Positions 33,270-44,784 are shown, counted from the stretch's first letter. The stretch is 64,000 bases of DNA from Linnemannia schmuckeri (GCA_029449235.1 JANATG010000001.1:2542001-2606000), one strand, 5' to 3'. Notes: generated by a model from the letters alone, not told the origin. Made by a program: numbers and translations.

Positions 33270-35447
33270 ATGACAAATACGAAAACACTCAGGAAGTCTT
33301 TTTCGAGGTCTACAAAGGTACCATCTCATTGGCCACGGACGACACAGCCATCGCCTTTGGAGATACTTGAGCTCCTCGCACAGATATTTGACTATCTCAA
33401 TGACTCCAATTTCCGCAGGATAGTCGCCCTCGTATGTCGGCAATGATTTCTGACCAACCAGGACCGCATTCTGCGCAGCATCGTTTGGGACAACGCCTGG
33501 ATCCAGCCAAGACTGGGTATGGTCCCGTCAAGACTCGTTGGAGCAGTGCGACTTCATTGCTGCTTTTTATTAATACGCCAAAACAACTCTTGTGTTATCA
33601 CCTATAAAGATAGTATCAACTATCTTCTCGTGAAGTGTCAGGACGAGTACCAATGACAGGCAGATCAACAGATGTAGCAACAACCGCGATGATCCAAAAG
33701 GGCAGCCAAAGAGCGGCACTCTATCGTTTTAGCTCACTCCAAGAAGTGCACCTTGAAATTAACACTGCCTACGACATCCATAGGATCGAAGCCCACTTCC
33801 CTCCTATCAGAATCCTTACCAGTTTGATTCTCACCTGTCGTCATGGAGACACTATTGCCGTTGACACAACCTCGATTGACCTGATCTTTATCTTGCAGAA
33901 CTGTCCAGCACTGGAAACTTTTGAGGCGCAGGGATCCTTCAGTCTGGACTTGAGATAGACACTCCTTGCAATCGATCAACAACGTCCATTTTACCTTCGA
34001 TCCCCTGTGCTCAACAGTACGGCCTTCCATCAGGGATATCTTTTTGACCTTTTGAGATTCATTCCAAGGCTGAAGGCACTAAAGTTGATTGTTGCGACTA
34101 CCTACAGGCATCTATATCAAGTATACAACTGGGCACGACTCTTTGCTCGCCTTCGATCGTTACCCATTGTTCTCAACACTACTTTCTGCTCGTCCCGGGA
34201 TCAATTTTCACCTCCACGTTTTCATCAACAACTTTTGGAGCTCTGTCCAGTCGTTTTGGAATGGAACCTTTGGGCACTGGATGTTTCACCGCTGATGCTG
34301 AAAGAGCTGGGAGCCCACACCAACAAGCTGACCACTTTGATACTCTATTCAAAATCTCACCGCACAGAAAGAACATGTTGTCTGTCCGAACTCAAGCGTG
34401 CGCCTACCATTCTACACCGTTTCCTTTACACCTCCGACAAACTTGTGCATCTCAAGACACTTAAAACAGTTGCTCTTCTAGAGAATTTCGACATTCACGG
34501 TCGAGGAGGATATGTGTACAAGGGCGACCTCAACAGAGACTTGTAGATCCCCTTTAGGAATGAAACACCAAAGTCATTGGAAGTGTGGCGTTGCAGCAAC
34601 CTCCTGACTCTGCACCTCAAGATCCATGCGTCCGGAGAGCACTTGCTGGGGTGGATGTTGCACAGCGGGATCATCGTTGGATCTATCTCCAGGGTCTTTC
34701 CGCTATTGGAGGAACTCAGGATATGGACGCCCAATAAGTGCATTATCAACAGAGGTATTCATTTTTATTCTCCTCGCCTCCGTTGTGAGCTGGACGGCGG
34801 AATGTGTTTGCTGAGGCGAAAATTAACGAACGAGCAAAAAAAACAAAGAAAAGCGACAAAATAAATAAACAGATCGGTATTAATGGCTGACTCGAAAGGC
34901 ATGGGTGGATGTGAAGTGAATGGTATAAATGAGTGAAGTGTAAAAAATGATAAAAAGTGCAGGGCAAATGCGGTAAAACAAATATTAACAGACGCGCCTG
35001 CTTGTTCCTTTAAAGACAAAGGAACGCATGGTGAGAAAAGATAGGAAAGAGAGGAAAGAGAGACAAAAGAAACATCCAATGGCCTCTTTGCCATCCCTCA
35101 CACCTTCGGCCCAATCCAATAAAGAAGGGGTTTACTTGGATCGAGAAGAATCGGACTGGATGTTACATTCAGGACAGGGCAGCAAGTATAGATTGTGAAG
35201 GCAGATGCGTGTCGAGTCCTGGCGGCAGCGAAAGAAAAGGGAGAAAGAACTAGAGAGGCTTCGACTACAGAAGTTGTTACCGCCGGCTACGGTTGTTAAA
35301 GAAGGGGACGGCGATGTTGATGGGTCAACTGAGAAACCTGGGTTTCCTGGTGGATGTGGAGGAAATGATCCAGGAGATGGGCTCTGCGTCATATTGCCCA
35401 AGGGACTGTCGATCAAGACGCGCTACTCTGTATGGCCTGAGACATAG
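33270..35447 (+). pseudogene. F-box-like/LRR paralogue, degraded and with an insertion
   Basis: The ATG at 33270 (MTNTKTLRKSFSR) leads into the F-box-like domain (SPLEILELLAQIFDYLND, IVALVCRQ) and a TGA at the Trp codon (33,444-33,446). LRR pieces continue through several stops (HLKTLKTVALLENFDIHGRG near 34,460; LDGGMCLLRR near 34,810). The next family motif, DWMLHSGQGSK (equivalent to LNWMLPSGRRD), appears only at about 35,150, so about 300 bases (34,823-35,130) without family similarity are inserted. The tail LRNLGFLVDVEEMIQEM is readable at about 35,325 after a frameshift. Confidence 0.82.
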
Positions 35448-35661
35448 GTATTTCGCTTGTTAGACCACTCTCTTGCAACGTAAATAAAAAAAAAAAGCGG
35501 TTCCACACGTTGAGTACGCCCCTAAATACATTTCAGAATCGGACCTCATGCACGCAGCTTCATCTCTTTCTCTTTGTGGACCTGAAGAGTCGAAAACATT
35601 ATTTTCTTTCCTTTTTGTCCCACCTATTCATCCTTACCCCTCTTCCCGCTCCTACAGGATA

Positions 35662-37809
35662 ATGCTCTTCTTCAAACTACTTACACAAACAACTATACAA
35701 TCATCGACCACAACAACCACCTCAACGCACACAACTCTAACTCCTCTAGATATCATTGAGATCCTCGAACTCATCTTCTCATACCTTGACGATCACACTC
35801 TCCGCCTCTCTGTCCTCGTTTGTCGGCAGTGGCGTCTTTTGAACCAGAACAGGCTCCTTCGGGAAGTCTATTGGCACGGGGACTGGAAGTCGTCCAGGAA
35901 GAAGCGCGCTATACACAAATTACCTGGCGCTGGTCGACTCCATTGTTGCCTTCCTTTTGATGGAACACTGGAGCAAGGCGACATCAACAAGTACACTATC
36001 CGCGCGGTCCTCGGACGTCTCGAGGCTGAATACCGGAAGCAGTCGGTGCAAAGGGAACGAGACACTGTACTAAGCGGCATTAACAACAGGGGGCGCCAGT
36101 CGACTTTTTGGACATGGACAACGACAACGATGACGATGCCAAAGCCGATGGCGATGCTGACGCCTTACGACTTTACTCCTCTTAGAGAGTTGAACTTCTT
36201 CATCCACTTTAATCACAGGAAATCGCTCAACACTTTCCCCTTCCCGGCGTCTCTCACCAGCCTATCGATTGCCATCAGGTTCGCATTTTACTCGGAGTTT
36301 GACCTAACTAGGATACTCAGAAGTTGCCCTCTGTTGGAAAATATGTCTGTGGAGACATATGCAACGCCTGGGGTCAATCTCACCTGGTCAGCCCCTTTTG
36401 GGCCAACAGCAACAACAGCCACTGCCGCCAATGCAGCAGCAGCAGTAACAACAACAACAATACAGTTGCTCCCTCTTCGATCTTTGATCCTCTCCCACGT
36501 CTCGCTCGCCCAGGCCCATCTCGAGAACCTATTACCTCAGACACCCAACCTCAAGGAGCTCAAGTTGAAGGCCATGATGTGGGTCGATAGCGGGAAGTAT
36601 GACTGGACACGACTCTCTACATGCCTACGCACCAACAATATCATCCTCGACAGCGTGCACTTTTCAATGCAAGGAGTCGATATGACACCAGAGGAGAAGG
36701 AGCACTTCTTGACAGAGATGCACCCAAAGTCGACGAAAGAATTGACCCTCTGGGCGCTGGATGTGACACCTCAGTTGCTGCAGACACTTTTCCTTCCTCA
36801 GACCACTCTCACAACCCTGGAGCTTTACTGGAAGACGATGATACCATATTCGACAGCCTTAGCGTACTCGACCTTGCAGGAATTTACCCATGCCCCAAGA
36901 CTTATTCACCAATACCTCTGTGAATCTGATCACCTTGTTCACCTCACGACTCTGAAGACAGTTGTGCAACATGAGGATCTGGATCTTTTTGGCCGAGCAG
37001 GGTATGTTGATCTGGACAAAGGATTAAACAACAACATCTTGCAGGAGACGACACTTCAAAACATGTCATCTGCTTCCTCTACACTTCCCTCGTCCGCTTC
37101 TTCTTCTTCTTCTCCCCCTTCTCCGCTTATGATCTGGCGCTGCCGTGGCCTCCGCACCCTGCACATCGAGGTTCTCTGTCCCAAAAAGCGCCTGTTCGAG
37201 CACGCGACTCAAAGTCGAATTGTGTACGGCTGCATTTCTCGAGTTTGTCCACTCCTCGAGGATCTGCAGATTTGTCTCCCGCAAGATTATCAACACAACG
37301 CGGAAGGGTGTCTAGACCTGAAGGCGGGGCTCTGTCTGCTCGGACGGTTGGCGTACTTGCAGAGACTGTGGGTTTACTCGAACACTGCGGATGTCACTGC
37401 GAGCTGCAAGGATTGGGATGTGAACTGGATTGTGGGTTCTGGGAGGAAGAGTGTGTTTTCAAGAAGGAATCGACAGAAGGAGGTTGGGAGGTGGCGGATG
37501 TGGAGGATCAACGAGAATCATATAGAGACTGAGCGGGCACAAATTCGACGGTGGCCATTGGACAATGGAACCAACAACAGCAGTAGCAAGGGTTTATATG
37601 CCGAGGATACCGTCATCTTGAATCAACTCCAGAATCTAGGGCTTCTACTGGACGTAGAGGAGATGATCAAGGCGATGGACGTCGAGGGGTGTCAACCGAT
37701 GCCGAATCTTGAGAGACTGTCGTTCTTATACCCGATTATGCTGCGGCCAGAGGAAGAACTGCAGCGTATGTTTCCGACAAGTAGACTTGAAAAGTGGCGG
37801 GGTCATTGA
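35662..37809 (+). CDS. F-box-like/LRR protein, 715 residues, tail type B
   Basis: Single intact exon. The ATG at 35662 (MLFFKLLTQTT) was chosen over an upstream in-frame ATG because the other family members start at this point and the sequence before it is pyrimidine-rich leader. The F-box-like domain is at residues about 28-75 (LTPLDIIEILELIFSYLDD ... SVLVCRQWRLLNQNR). LRRs run from about 175 (LRELNFFI, LTSLSIAI, LKELKLKAMMW, LTTLELYWK). Then come YGCISRVCPLLEDLQICLP, VNWIVGSGRKSVFSRRNRQ, and the tail LQNLGLLLDVEEMIKAMD with MPNLERLSFLYPIMLRPEEE. It is the last and only intact member of the run of four plus-strand copies from 25.5 kb. Short Ser and Thr runs suggest repeat-length variation. 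Confidence 0.87.
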   Translation: MLFFKLLTQTTIQSSTTTTTSTHTTLTPLDIIEILELIFSYLDDHTLRLSVLVCRQWRLLNQNRLLREVYWHGDWKSSRKKRAIHKLPGAGRLHCCLPFDGTLEQGDINKYTIRAVLGRLEAEYRKQSVQRERDTVLSGINNRGRQSTFWTWTTTTMTMPKPMAMLTPYDFTPLRELNFFIHFNHRKSLNTFPFPASLTSLSIAIRFAFYSEFDLTRILRSCPLLENMSVETYATPGVNLTWSAPFGPTATTATAANAAAAVTTTTIQLLPLRSLILSHVSLAQAHLENLLPQTPNLKELKLKAMMWVDSGKYDWTRLSTCLRTNNIILDSVHFSMQGVDMTPEEKEHFLTEMHPKSTKELTLWALDVTPQLLQTLFLPQTTLTTLELYWKTMIPYSTALAYSTLQEFTHAPRLIHQYLCESDHLVHLTTLKTVVQHEDLDLFGRAGYVDLDKGLNNNILQETTLQNMSSASSTLPSSASSSSSPPSPLMIWRCRGLRTLHIEVLCPKKRLFEHATQSRIVYGCISRVCPLLEDLQICLPQDYQHNAEGCLDLKAGLCLLGRLAYLQRLWVYSNTADVTASCKDWDVNWIVGSGRKSVFSRRNRQKEVGRWRMWRINENHIETERAQIRRWPLDNGTNNSSSKGLYAEDTVILNQLQNLGLLLDVEEMIKAMDVEGCQPMPNLERLSFLYPIMLRPEEELQRMFPTSRLEKWRGH

Positions 37810-37999
37810 GTCTTGTGGAGTAAATAAAAGTGCACAAGGATTTCATCAAAAAAAAGGCAGAATAGAAGAATTGTATCCCGGCTCTCTTATGCTAAAGTCA
37901 GCAGACGATCACGATGGCGGGGTAGTGTTGTTGGCGAACCTTGTGCCGCTCTTGTGTTCAACATCTCTGTCTCGCCCTTCTTCAGCGCCTCGGCATTTT

Positions 38000-39330
38000 T
38001 CAGCTGCAGCATCAGCCCGTCATAAACTCAGCACTCTTTGCAGCAAGAACCGCCTCCATTTCTGAACACTCCAGGTTGACTTCAGAGAGGAGACTGTAAG
38101 TGTCCTGATTGACATCAAGGTGGACCAGAGAAAGATACGAGGGCCATCAGTTCGAAGGAACCAGCCGTCATGTCAACAAGGAGCTCGAGGTGCGTTAGCC
38201 TGCGGAATGGTAAGTGGCTAGCATGTGCTGTGGATGAGAGTATTCCACATTCTTGCGCTAGGTCCAGAGCACGAAGCGTGGTGTGGGAATAAAGTACGAG
38301 GACCACCAGCGTCGCGGCTGACCGTCGGATTGCACCCTCCAGCAGACCAGTGGGGCCAGTAGGGTATGGCATGCCGATATCTATGAGCTCCCGCAAAGCG
38401 ACAGTGCCATATGGAAATGTGGTGTCCTTGATTTCTACATCAGATTTTTCACATAAGTCGCATCAATGTAGGATCTCCAGCTTTGAAAGCGAACCCAGAG
38501 CTCGCTCAACTTTGGAAATGTTTCAACGGAGAGCTGTGACTTCACCTAGTCTCATATCGACAAGACCGGAGTAAAATGAGATGATTTCGGTTAAGCGAGA
38601 ATCACCATAGTCTGTAATAAATCCTGAATAGTGGAGACTCTGTAGATTTGTGGGGCCGTGGTTGATCGGCAAGCTGGACGTTCGGAGACCGATAAAAACA
38701 ACGTTATTAAAAGCGAGATGCTTGATCCTGGTGTTGGACAAGAGATTGAGAAGAGAGTGGTACCTCCCCTTCCCAGGCCGCATCCGAGAAGCAACCGCGC
38801 GCCCAGTAGTATGCTGCAAACCCAGATCCAAGATGTTGATGTTTGACCGAGCAACTTTATCCACCAGCGTAACCAGATCGCTCGACCCAAACGACCAAGC
38901 TAGCTCGACTTTGAATGCAATTACAGCCGGCGCCTGTATGGAGAGCCGTGAGAAGAGGACTTTGGCGGTGGCACTAAATTCGAGAGCGAAAGCGACCTTG
39001 CCGAATTGGGAATTGTAGGCGCCGCCGATGGTCTCGACACACTGCAGGAACGATGCCATGGCTGATCCACGGTAGACCTGATAGTAGTGGTGAAGGCAGA
39101 CCCACTTAACATGACCTATCTCGGTGGTGAACCTGTACAGGTTGCCGTGAATTTTGTCCGCGTCTTTCTTCGGAAAAACCGGGTCAGTCTTCCAGTGCAA
39201 CCAGACCGCTCAACATGTCTTCCTCCCGCCCCACCGCCTTCGTCACTGCCACCCCATCTGCTATCGCATTTCCGTCCAGTTTCCGCTCCAGAAAGTCTAT
39301 CGACTCCAAGTAAACTGTTCATATCATTGT
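38000..39330 (-). pseudogene. Large-LRR-family gene (GHVKWVC type), degraded
   Basis: The minus strand reads LERKLDGNAIADGVAVTKAV, then after a shift DPVFPKKDADKIHGNLYRFT, EIGHVKWVCLHHYYQVYRG, MASFLQCVETIGGA, and LRRs (INILDLGLQH, IKHLAFNNVVFIGLRTSSL, LVDMRLGEV). Two in-frame TGA codons, at 38,523-38,525 and 38,463-38,465, stand where Trp would fit. LRRs continue (LRELIDIGMPY, LRALDLAQEC, LTHLELLVDM) and the C-terminal block SEMEAVLAAKSAEFMTG matches TEAILANKAAKFNNRMK of the gene at 1-1,545. So this is a relative of that gene with its N-terminal side preserved. It lies divergent to the CRN-type pseudogene. Confidence 0.75.
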
Positions 39331-39549
39331 CCAGCGATCCTCTCCAGGTAAAGCAAACACGCTTTGCTTTCAATTTCGCCTTTCTCATAAACTTTTCAGC
39401 ATAACGCTATTGCGATCTCCATTCGCGCTATTCACCTACATTTTCATTTTACTTCCTATAGCTACTAAAGAAGACCGTGGGGAAGGTGCAGGTGAATAGT
39501 TTGTCTTCAGCTATGATTAAAGGAGCTCTTTGCTTTTATTTAATCATTC

Positions 39550-41452
39550 GTGGACATTGTACAAGTTGTTGATATCCTTGATCGATCCCTTGCTTGTACG
39601 CCGTTTCTCTTATTAGGGCTCTCTTCCACGAGAAAGCGTCATCGCCCGCACACGCTGAAGGATGCGATCGAGGAGGCTGATCTCACGGAGAAGGCTGTGG
39701 TGGATGGCCAAGTTTACCTTTCTCCTCCAAACGGCAAAGAAAGGGTCTCGCTTCTTGGTTTCATTGGCCAGGAGATTGCTGGAGACGATACTTTCAGCTC
39801 GTTGTCTAGCACTGCCCGCGAGTTGCAAGGCACCGACATGAAAGACATGGACAAAGTATCGGCTCCTCGCGGCATCTTACTTCCTGTCGCCGATACAAGT
39901 GGTCTCTATGCCAGAGAGGCCTACAAAGATCTTCAAGACACTATCGTCGAGAAATTTGAGAATAATCGCCTGTGCACTGGAAAGGAGGTTGAGAAGCGTT
40001 TCATTGTTACAGGTACATCTGGGATTGGCAAATCGGCCTTCCTAGTGTACTTCGCTATCCGGATTCTTGCCTAGGGCGACGACGACAACCCTCCAATCAC
40101 CATTTTCCACACTAAACGGAGCCCGAAATGCTACGTCTTTGGAGGGCGCTCTACTGTTCGCTCCGGCGATATCGATGCCTTTGAACCCTTTTCAGTATAC
40201 CCGACGCATGGTATTTTGTCGACAGCTCTCCTGGCCAAATACTCGATCGAGTCAAGATCGTCATTTCAGCTTCGCCAAAGTCCCTATTTTCCTAGGCCCG
40301 CCAAATTTAAGGATGTCGAAAAAGAGGTAGCATGGCGTTACTACATGGCCCCATGGTATCTGGAAGAGTTGCAGAAGTGCCGGACCAGTGTTGCAGGCTT
40401 CGAGGTGGTTCCTATGGAAGCGGTAGAAGAGCTCTATTCAAAGATAGGCGGCGTACCCTGATATGTCCTACAATGGCCAATGAAGGTATGTCATGGGTCT
40501 GACCCACAACACTTTTCTGTGAGAACAGGCTTCATTTTTGGGAGTATTCAATGCACCGACAGCTTGACTTCTGTTGTACTAATGGCTGCTCTATTACGCC
40601 CTGACCTAATTCATTGGTAGGTATTAAAACTCAGTCCTGACGACCTTGACGGCGCCAAGGTTACGGCATGCGAGCGTCTCGAACAAGCCCTCAAGACAGC
40701 CAAGGATCCGGTGACGCTGATGCAGTACTTCTCGCAAGCGAAAGAATCGTTCAACTTCAGTAGCCGTCTGATTACCGTTGGTCCACGACCATCATCGCAC
40801 CTGTCGATTGGAATGGACATCAACATACGTCGCCGAGAGTGTTGCCGCTTTACTGAGTCAGGACGCTGGCAATCAAGTGCTTAAGTGGCTTATTGCGGAT
40901 CCCAACGGAAGTGCTAGCGGTATCATGTTCGAAGCATCTGTCCTCCGTGCCTTCCGAGAAGGTGGCCGCACCTTTGAAATCAAAGGTCTTGAGACGGAGG
41001 ACCTTGCTTCTTTGGATATCCCGCAGAGTCCAAAGACAAATCACTTCGATACGATTTCTTCGGTCGCAGCGGGCACGCTATGCATACCAAAGATTGGCAA
41101 CGCCTGTGTCGATCTACTGCTCGCCCCCAGAGGCCTATTCTAAATTACAGTATCCAAGAATTACCTCATCAAAGGACCGCCACTCTCAAAACTTATCGGC
41201 AGTCTCATTCAAGCACGGTGGATTCGACCTCTTGACGAACCTCGGCTTAATTATGTCGTCCTTAGTCATGTCTATGCCGATTTCGAGAAGCAGGACTACT
41301 TTATCTCTGAGGGGAAGATTTACCGCACCGTCTCGGCTGATTTACTGCGTGTGAAACAGTACGTGCTGAAGATTGATCTGCAGTCGACAACTGGTGGCAA
41401 ATCGCCTGGATTGCAAATTCCAATGCTACAATATGCGGGCACAACGACATAG
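39550..41452 (+). pseudogene. Crinkler (CRN)-type NTPase, inactivated
   Basis: Recognised pieces in order: LKDAIEEADLTEKAVVDGQ, RVSLLGFIGQEI, DKVSAPRGILLPVA, Walker A GTSGIGKSAFLVYFAIR, FHTKRSPKCYVFGG, WYFVDSSPGQILDRVKIVIS, VAWRYYMAPWYLEELQKCR, VEELYSKIGGVP, YVAESVAALL, IMFEASVLRAFREGGRTFEI, LCIPKIGNACVDLLLAP, KNYLIKGPPL, QYVLKIDL. These are hallmarks of CRN-like proteins (P-loop plus HD-nuclease-like region) expanded in oomycetes, chytrids and Mucoromycota relatives. One intron (40,486-40,620) is intact. Damage: TAG at 40,072, TGA at 40,459, TAA at 41,141; a shifted segment at about 40,195-40,290; and a shift near 40,790. The ubiquitin-like N-terminal domain and ATG are missing. Crinklers are secreted or nuclear effectors or conflict NTPases; this copy is a relic. 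Confidence 0.85.
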
Positions 41453-42049
41453 ATAGGCACATAGGAAATAATAAAAATTGACAACTCGGTACTTTTCTTT
41501 TTTAACCATTGATCACCATTATCCTTTGCCCTCGCTCCTACACCTTCCGTCATAGCCTTTTCTTAGATATATTTACCTCATCTTCTCCCATCCTTCGTTT
41601 TCTTTTTCTCCTTTCTTCTTTTCATTCATCCCTCGCCATATTTCCTCATTTATTCTAATCACCCTCCAACTCATTCTTCTTTTGCTAAGCAGCACCACAA
41701 CCGACTACCATTTGACTTTGTTCTGTCTAGCGGCGAAGAATTTAACGTGAACTTTTTTGTCTTTTCGTTTTCTTTAACTACTGATTAAATATATAAGCAT
41801 ATCTGTAACCACTTGACCCTCAACCACGCCACCGCCATCATGTAATTTGGCATATATAAATACACCAGTTCCTGCAACAGCTGAGGGCAGAGACAGAGGA
41901 ACAGCGATAAAGGACGAAAGTTGGAGCATTAATGATGACTGTTATTGCTATGTTATAACTATATATACAAGTAGGGAGACTAGGCTTCTAGAATATGTGC
42001 CAAGGGGATTTAGAGGTAGGGAGTAACAATGGCATGGAATGACTAACTA

Positions 42050-42198
42050 CAGTCCTCTCTATGAAATAATCAAAATTTCATATTATAGTAAAAGTTGGGC
42101 TAATTCGACTGAACTAAAATATTATGTACACGAGGGGAACCTCGTCGAAATAGCCTAAATTTTACTATGAAAGTTTGGCTATTTCAAATAAAGGACTG
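42050..42198. mobile_element. 149-bp MITE with TA duplication, pogo/Tc1-like
   Basis: Ends CAGTCCTCTCTATGAAATAA and, on the other strand, CAGTCCTTTATTTGAAATAG. Similarity of the two arms continues inward for about 60 bases (CAAA.TTTCATA, GTAAAA.TT.GGCTA.TTCGAC). TA lies on both sides (42,048-42,049 and 42,199-42,200). The centre has a CGAGG/CCTCG hairpin. CAGT-type ends with a TA duplication fit pogo/Tigger and Tc1 relatives. No coding capacity. Confidence 0.85.
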
Positions 42199-42337
42199 TA
42201 GTAGAAGTGTAAACCTAATTATGTTGCAGTTACCCTGTACAATAAACAGTCTTCCTCGTCCTCGATTCCTCCTCTGACTTCCCCTTCGATAGTTGCAGTT
42301 TATGTCAAATTCAAGACTAAGAAACTAAGGTTAGGAG

Positions 42338-42681
42338 CAGTGGGATATACTGGTTGAGAGGAGGTACCAATATCTTGACCTTTTGGCCAATTGAGCAACG
42401 AGAGGTAAAATCTTTCATCGCAGTCACAGGTACAATACCTGTTGAGAAGAAGTAAAATACTTGTAGGTTAGAGGTAAAAAATACTTGTTGCAAGAGGTAT
42501 TTTATTTCTCTGCAGAGGTCTGGTCTGATGTTTGTTTTTGGTTAGACCTTGTCAGCCACAGAGGATTTGCTTAACAAAACACTCATAATTGACAAGGAAC
42601 TAACCAAAAACAGCAACAGACCAGACCTCTGCTTCTCTGCTAGAGATATTTTACTTCTCCGCAAGAGGTATTATCCCACTG
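42338..42681. mobile_element. 344-bp non-autonomous hAT-like element
   Basis: Ends CAGTGGGATA and TATCCCACTG, with imperfect arms of about 37 bases. It is flanked by a perfect 8-bp duplication GTTAGGAG (42,330-42,337 and 42,682-42,689). An 8-bp duplication with CAGTG-type ends is the hAT signature. Inside, arms of about 43 bases (42,513-42,555 and 42,591-42,633, starting GCAGAGGTCTGGTCTG) form a nested inverted repeat. Confidence 0.9.
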
Positions 42682-42979
42682 GTTAGGAGTAGGCCTAAAT
42701 AAACGGGTACATGTTGAAAACGAAATTTAAAAAAGTGCAATTCCTGAGCTGGAGATCTGTGGTTGCTAAGCCACAGGCGATCGACACAACAATTTTTGGC
42801 AAGTTCACCCTTTAGCAACCGTTTCTTCCCTTTACTTTCTACGCACGCAAGGACCTGATCGCCTGGGAACCCATTACAAGCAAGCAGGACCAACAATCTT
42901 CTCGGGACACATCAGCAGGGAAAACCCATCAACAAACACCCGAACCACACGCACTTGGCATCGCCAACACACACACGGC

Positions 42980-44784
42980 ATGGCAACACTTAATCTAAAG
43001 GACTCAACATTTGGCGAGACTGACCAAACCGTCTCTATTCCGTTAACAACAGAAGGCGGCGCGTCGTCGTCTCACCCACAGCCACAGATCATCTATATCA
43101 ATACCCGGCCACCAATTTCTTCCTCAACAACAACAACGGCATCATCAAATTCATACCCAGTACAGAAAACGACATCATCGTCATCACAACCATCAGCTTC
43201 AACTTCCTCGTCGACTCCGTCAGAAGCCGCCAAGGAGGAAAAAGGCTTTATCCAGACGGTCCTCGACTCAAATCCCTACTTTTCGGCTGGCTTCGGGCTT
43301 ATGGCTGTTGGTGCAGGGCTGACCATTCTTCGCAAAGGAACTGTATCTGGAGCGAGTGTCCTTCGTCGTCAACTCCTTGTCACACTCGAAATCCCAAGCA
43401 AGGACAAATCGTACCTGTGGTTCCTGCACTGGATGTCTTCCCAGTCAAGAAGTGCCGCATCATTGGCCGACGCTTCAGGAGCAGAGGCAGTATCAGTCGG
43501 AAGAAAAGGCGTTTTCGCGCGTTTAAGTGATCGCGTCGCCAACAAAGTCAACCAACGCTCTCAGTTCTTGGCAGTTCAGACAGAGTTCAAGCAACACGAC
43601 AACGGCTCAGTCTCGACACGGTTCAATCTGGTCCCTGGTAACGGCAAGCATTTGATCCGATACAATGGCGCATGGATCCAGGTCGAGAGGACTCGTGATG
43701 CCAAGATGATGGATCTATCGACAGGTGCACCTTGGGAGACTGTGACTTTGACGACCTTGTCGCGGGATCGACAGGTGTTTACGGCACTCTTGCAGGAGGC
43801 GCAAAAGATGGCGTTGTTGAATCAGGAGGGCAAGACTGTGATCTACACAAGCTGGGGACCAGAGTGGAGGCCCTTTGGCCAGCCGCGCAAGAGAAGAGTA
43901 TTGCAAAGTGTCATTTTGGACGAGGGCGTTGGCGAGAGGGTTGTGAGCGACGTCAAGGAGTTTGTAAAGAACGAAAAGTGGTACGCCGACCGAGGTAAGA
44001 TCAACCTTCACCTTTTGTGAACAGTGTGTAGAGCTTGTTGCTTTTTACGCTTACAAGAATTAATGCTAACCTTATTAAATATTTGCCATAGGTATTCCAT
44101 ATCGTCGCGGATACTTGCTCTATGGGCCTCCAGGAAGCGGAAAGACGAGTTTTATTCAAGCATTGGCGGGAGAACTGGAGTACAACATTTGCATCCTAAA
44201 CCTGAGCGAGCGTGGCCTTACCAACGACCGATTGAACCATCTTTTGACCAACCTGCCTGAGCGGAGTATCATGTTACTTGAGGATATCGACGCTGCCTTT
44301 GCCAAACGCGACAAGACTCAGGAAGGGTACGTAGAACTGACTGCTCTGTAGATATGCGTTGATGTTGTGGTCGCATATCTCACACAGTTAACCCTGTTAC
44401 TCGATTTATTCTACACCTATTAGATTTCAGTCGATGGTTACTTTCAGTGGACTGCTTAATGCCCTGGACGGCGTGGCTTCCTCGGAGGGCAGGATCATCT
44501 TTATGACGACCAATCATATCGAAATTCTTGACCCAGCGTTGATCCGTCCTGGCCGTGTTGACCTGCGGGAATATGTCGGCGATGCGACGCCAGCACAGAT
44601 CCGCAAGATGTTCAAGCGGTTCTATGAGCGTGAGGATGTGTTAGCAGAAAAGTTTGTAAAGTCGTTGGAGGGCCACAAGGTCAGCACGGCAGCATTGCAG
44701 GGTCACTTTGTGCACTTTAAGGACCGGCCCGAGGATGCCTGTGCCAACGTTGCCTATCTCACCACACCGCACCGCGTCGATTAA
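42980..44784 (+). CDS. BCS1: Mitochondrial AAA ATPase BCS1 (complex III assembly)
   Basis: Three exons: 42980-43994, 44092-44326, 44424-44784; 536 residues. Residues 1-88 are a Ser/Thr-rich extension. About 99-117 is the single membrane segment ([20 protein letters not shown]), followed by the BCS1 N-domain ([42 protein letters not shown]). The AAA module has Walker [10 protein letters not shown] (about 350-358), Walker [12 protein letters not shown] (about 398-408), the [19 protein letters not shown] second region of homology, and a C-terminal helical part. BCS1 sits in the inner mitochondrial membrane and translocates the folded Rieske iron-sulfur protein into complex III. The N-terminal extension is longer than in yeast (456 residues total). 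All key motifs are intact. Confidence 0.92.

Larger units (their letters stand above)
41453..42979. other. Intergenic carrying two transposon relics
   Basis: AT-rich, no gene. Contains the pogo-like element 42,050-42,198 and the hAT-like element 42,338-42,681; the last 280 bases are the BCS1 upstream region. Confidence 0.6.

Noticed and set aside
38000..41452. Repeat-induced point mutation as the cause of stops
   Set aside because: Transitions dominate but occur in mixed dinucleotide contexts; without a full alignment RIP cannot be claimed.
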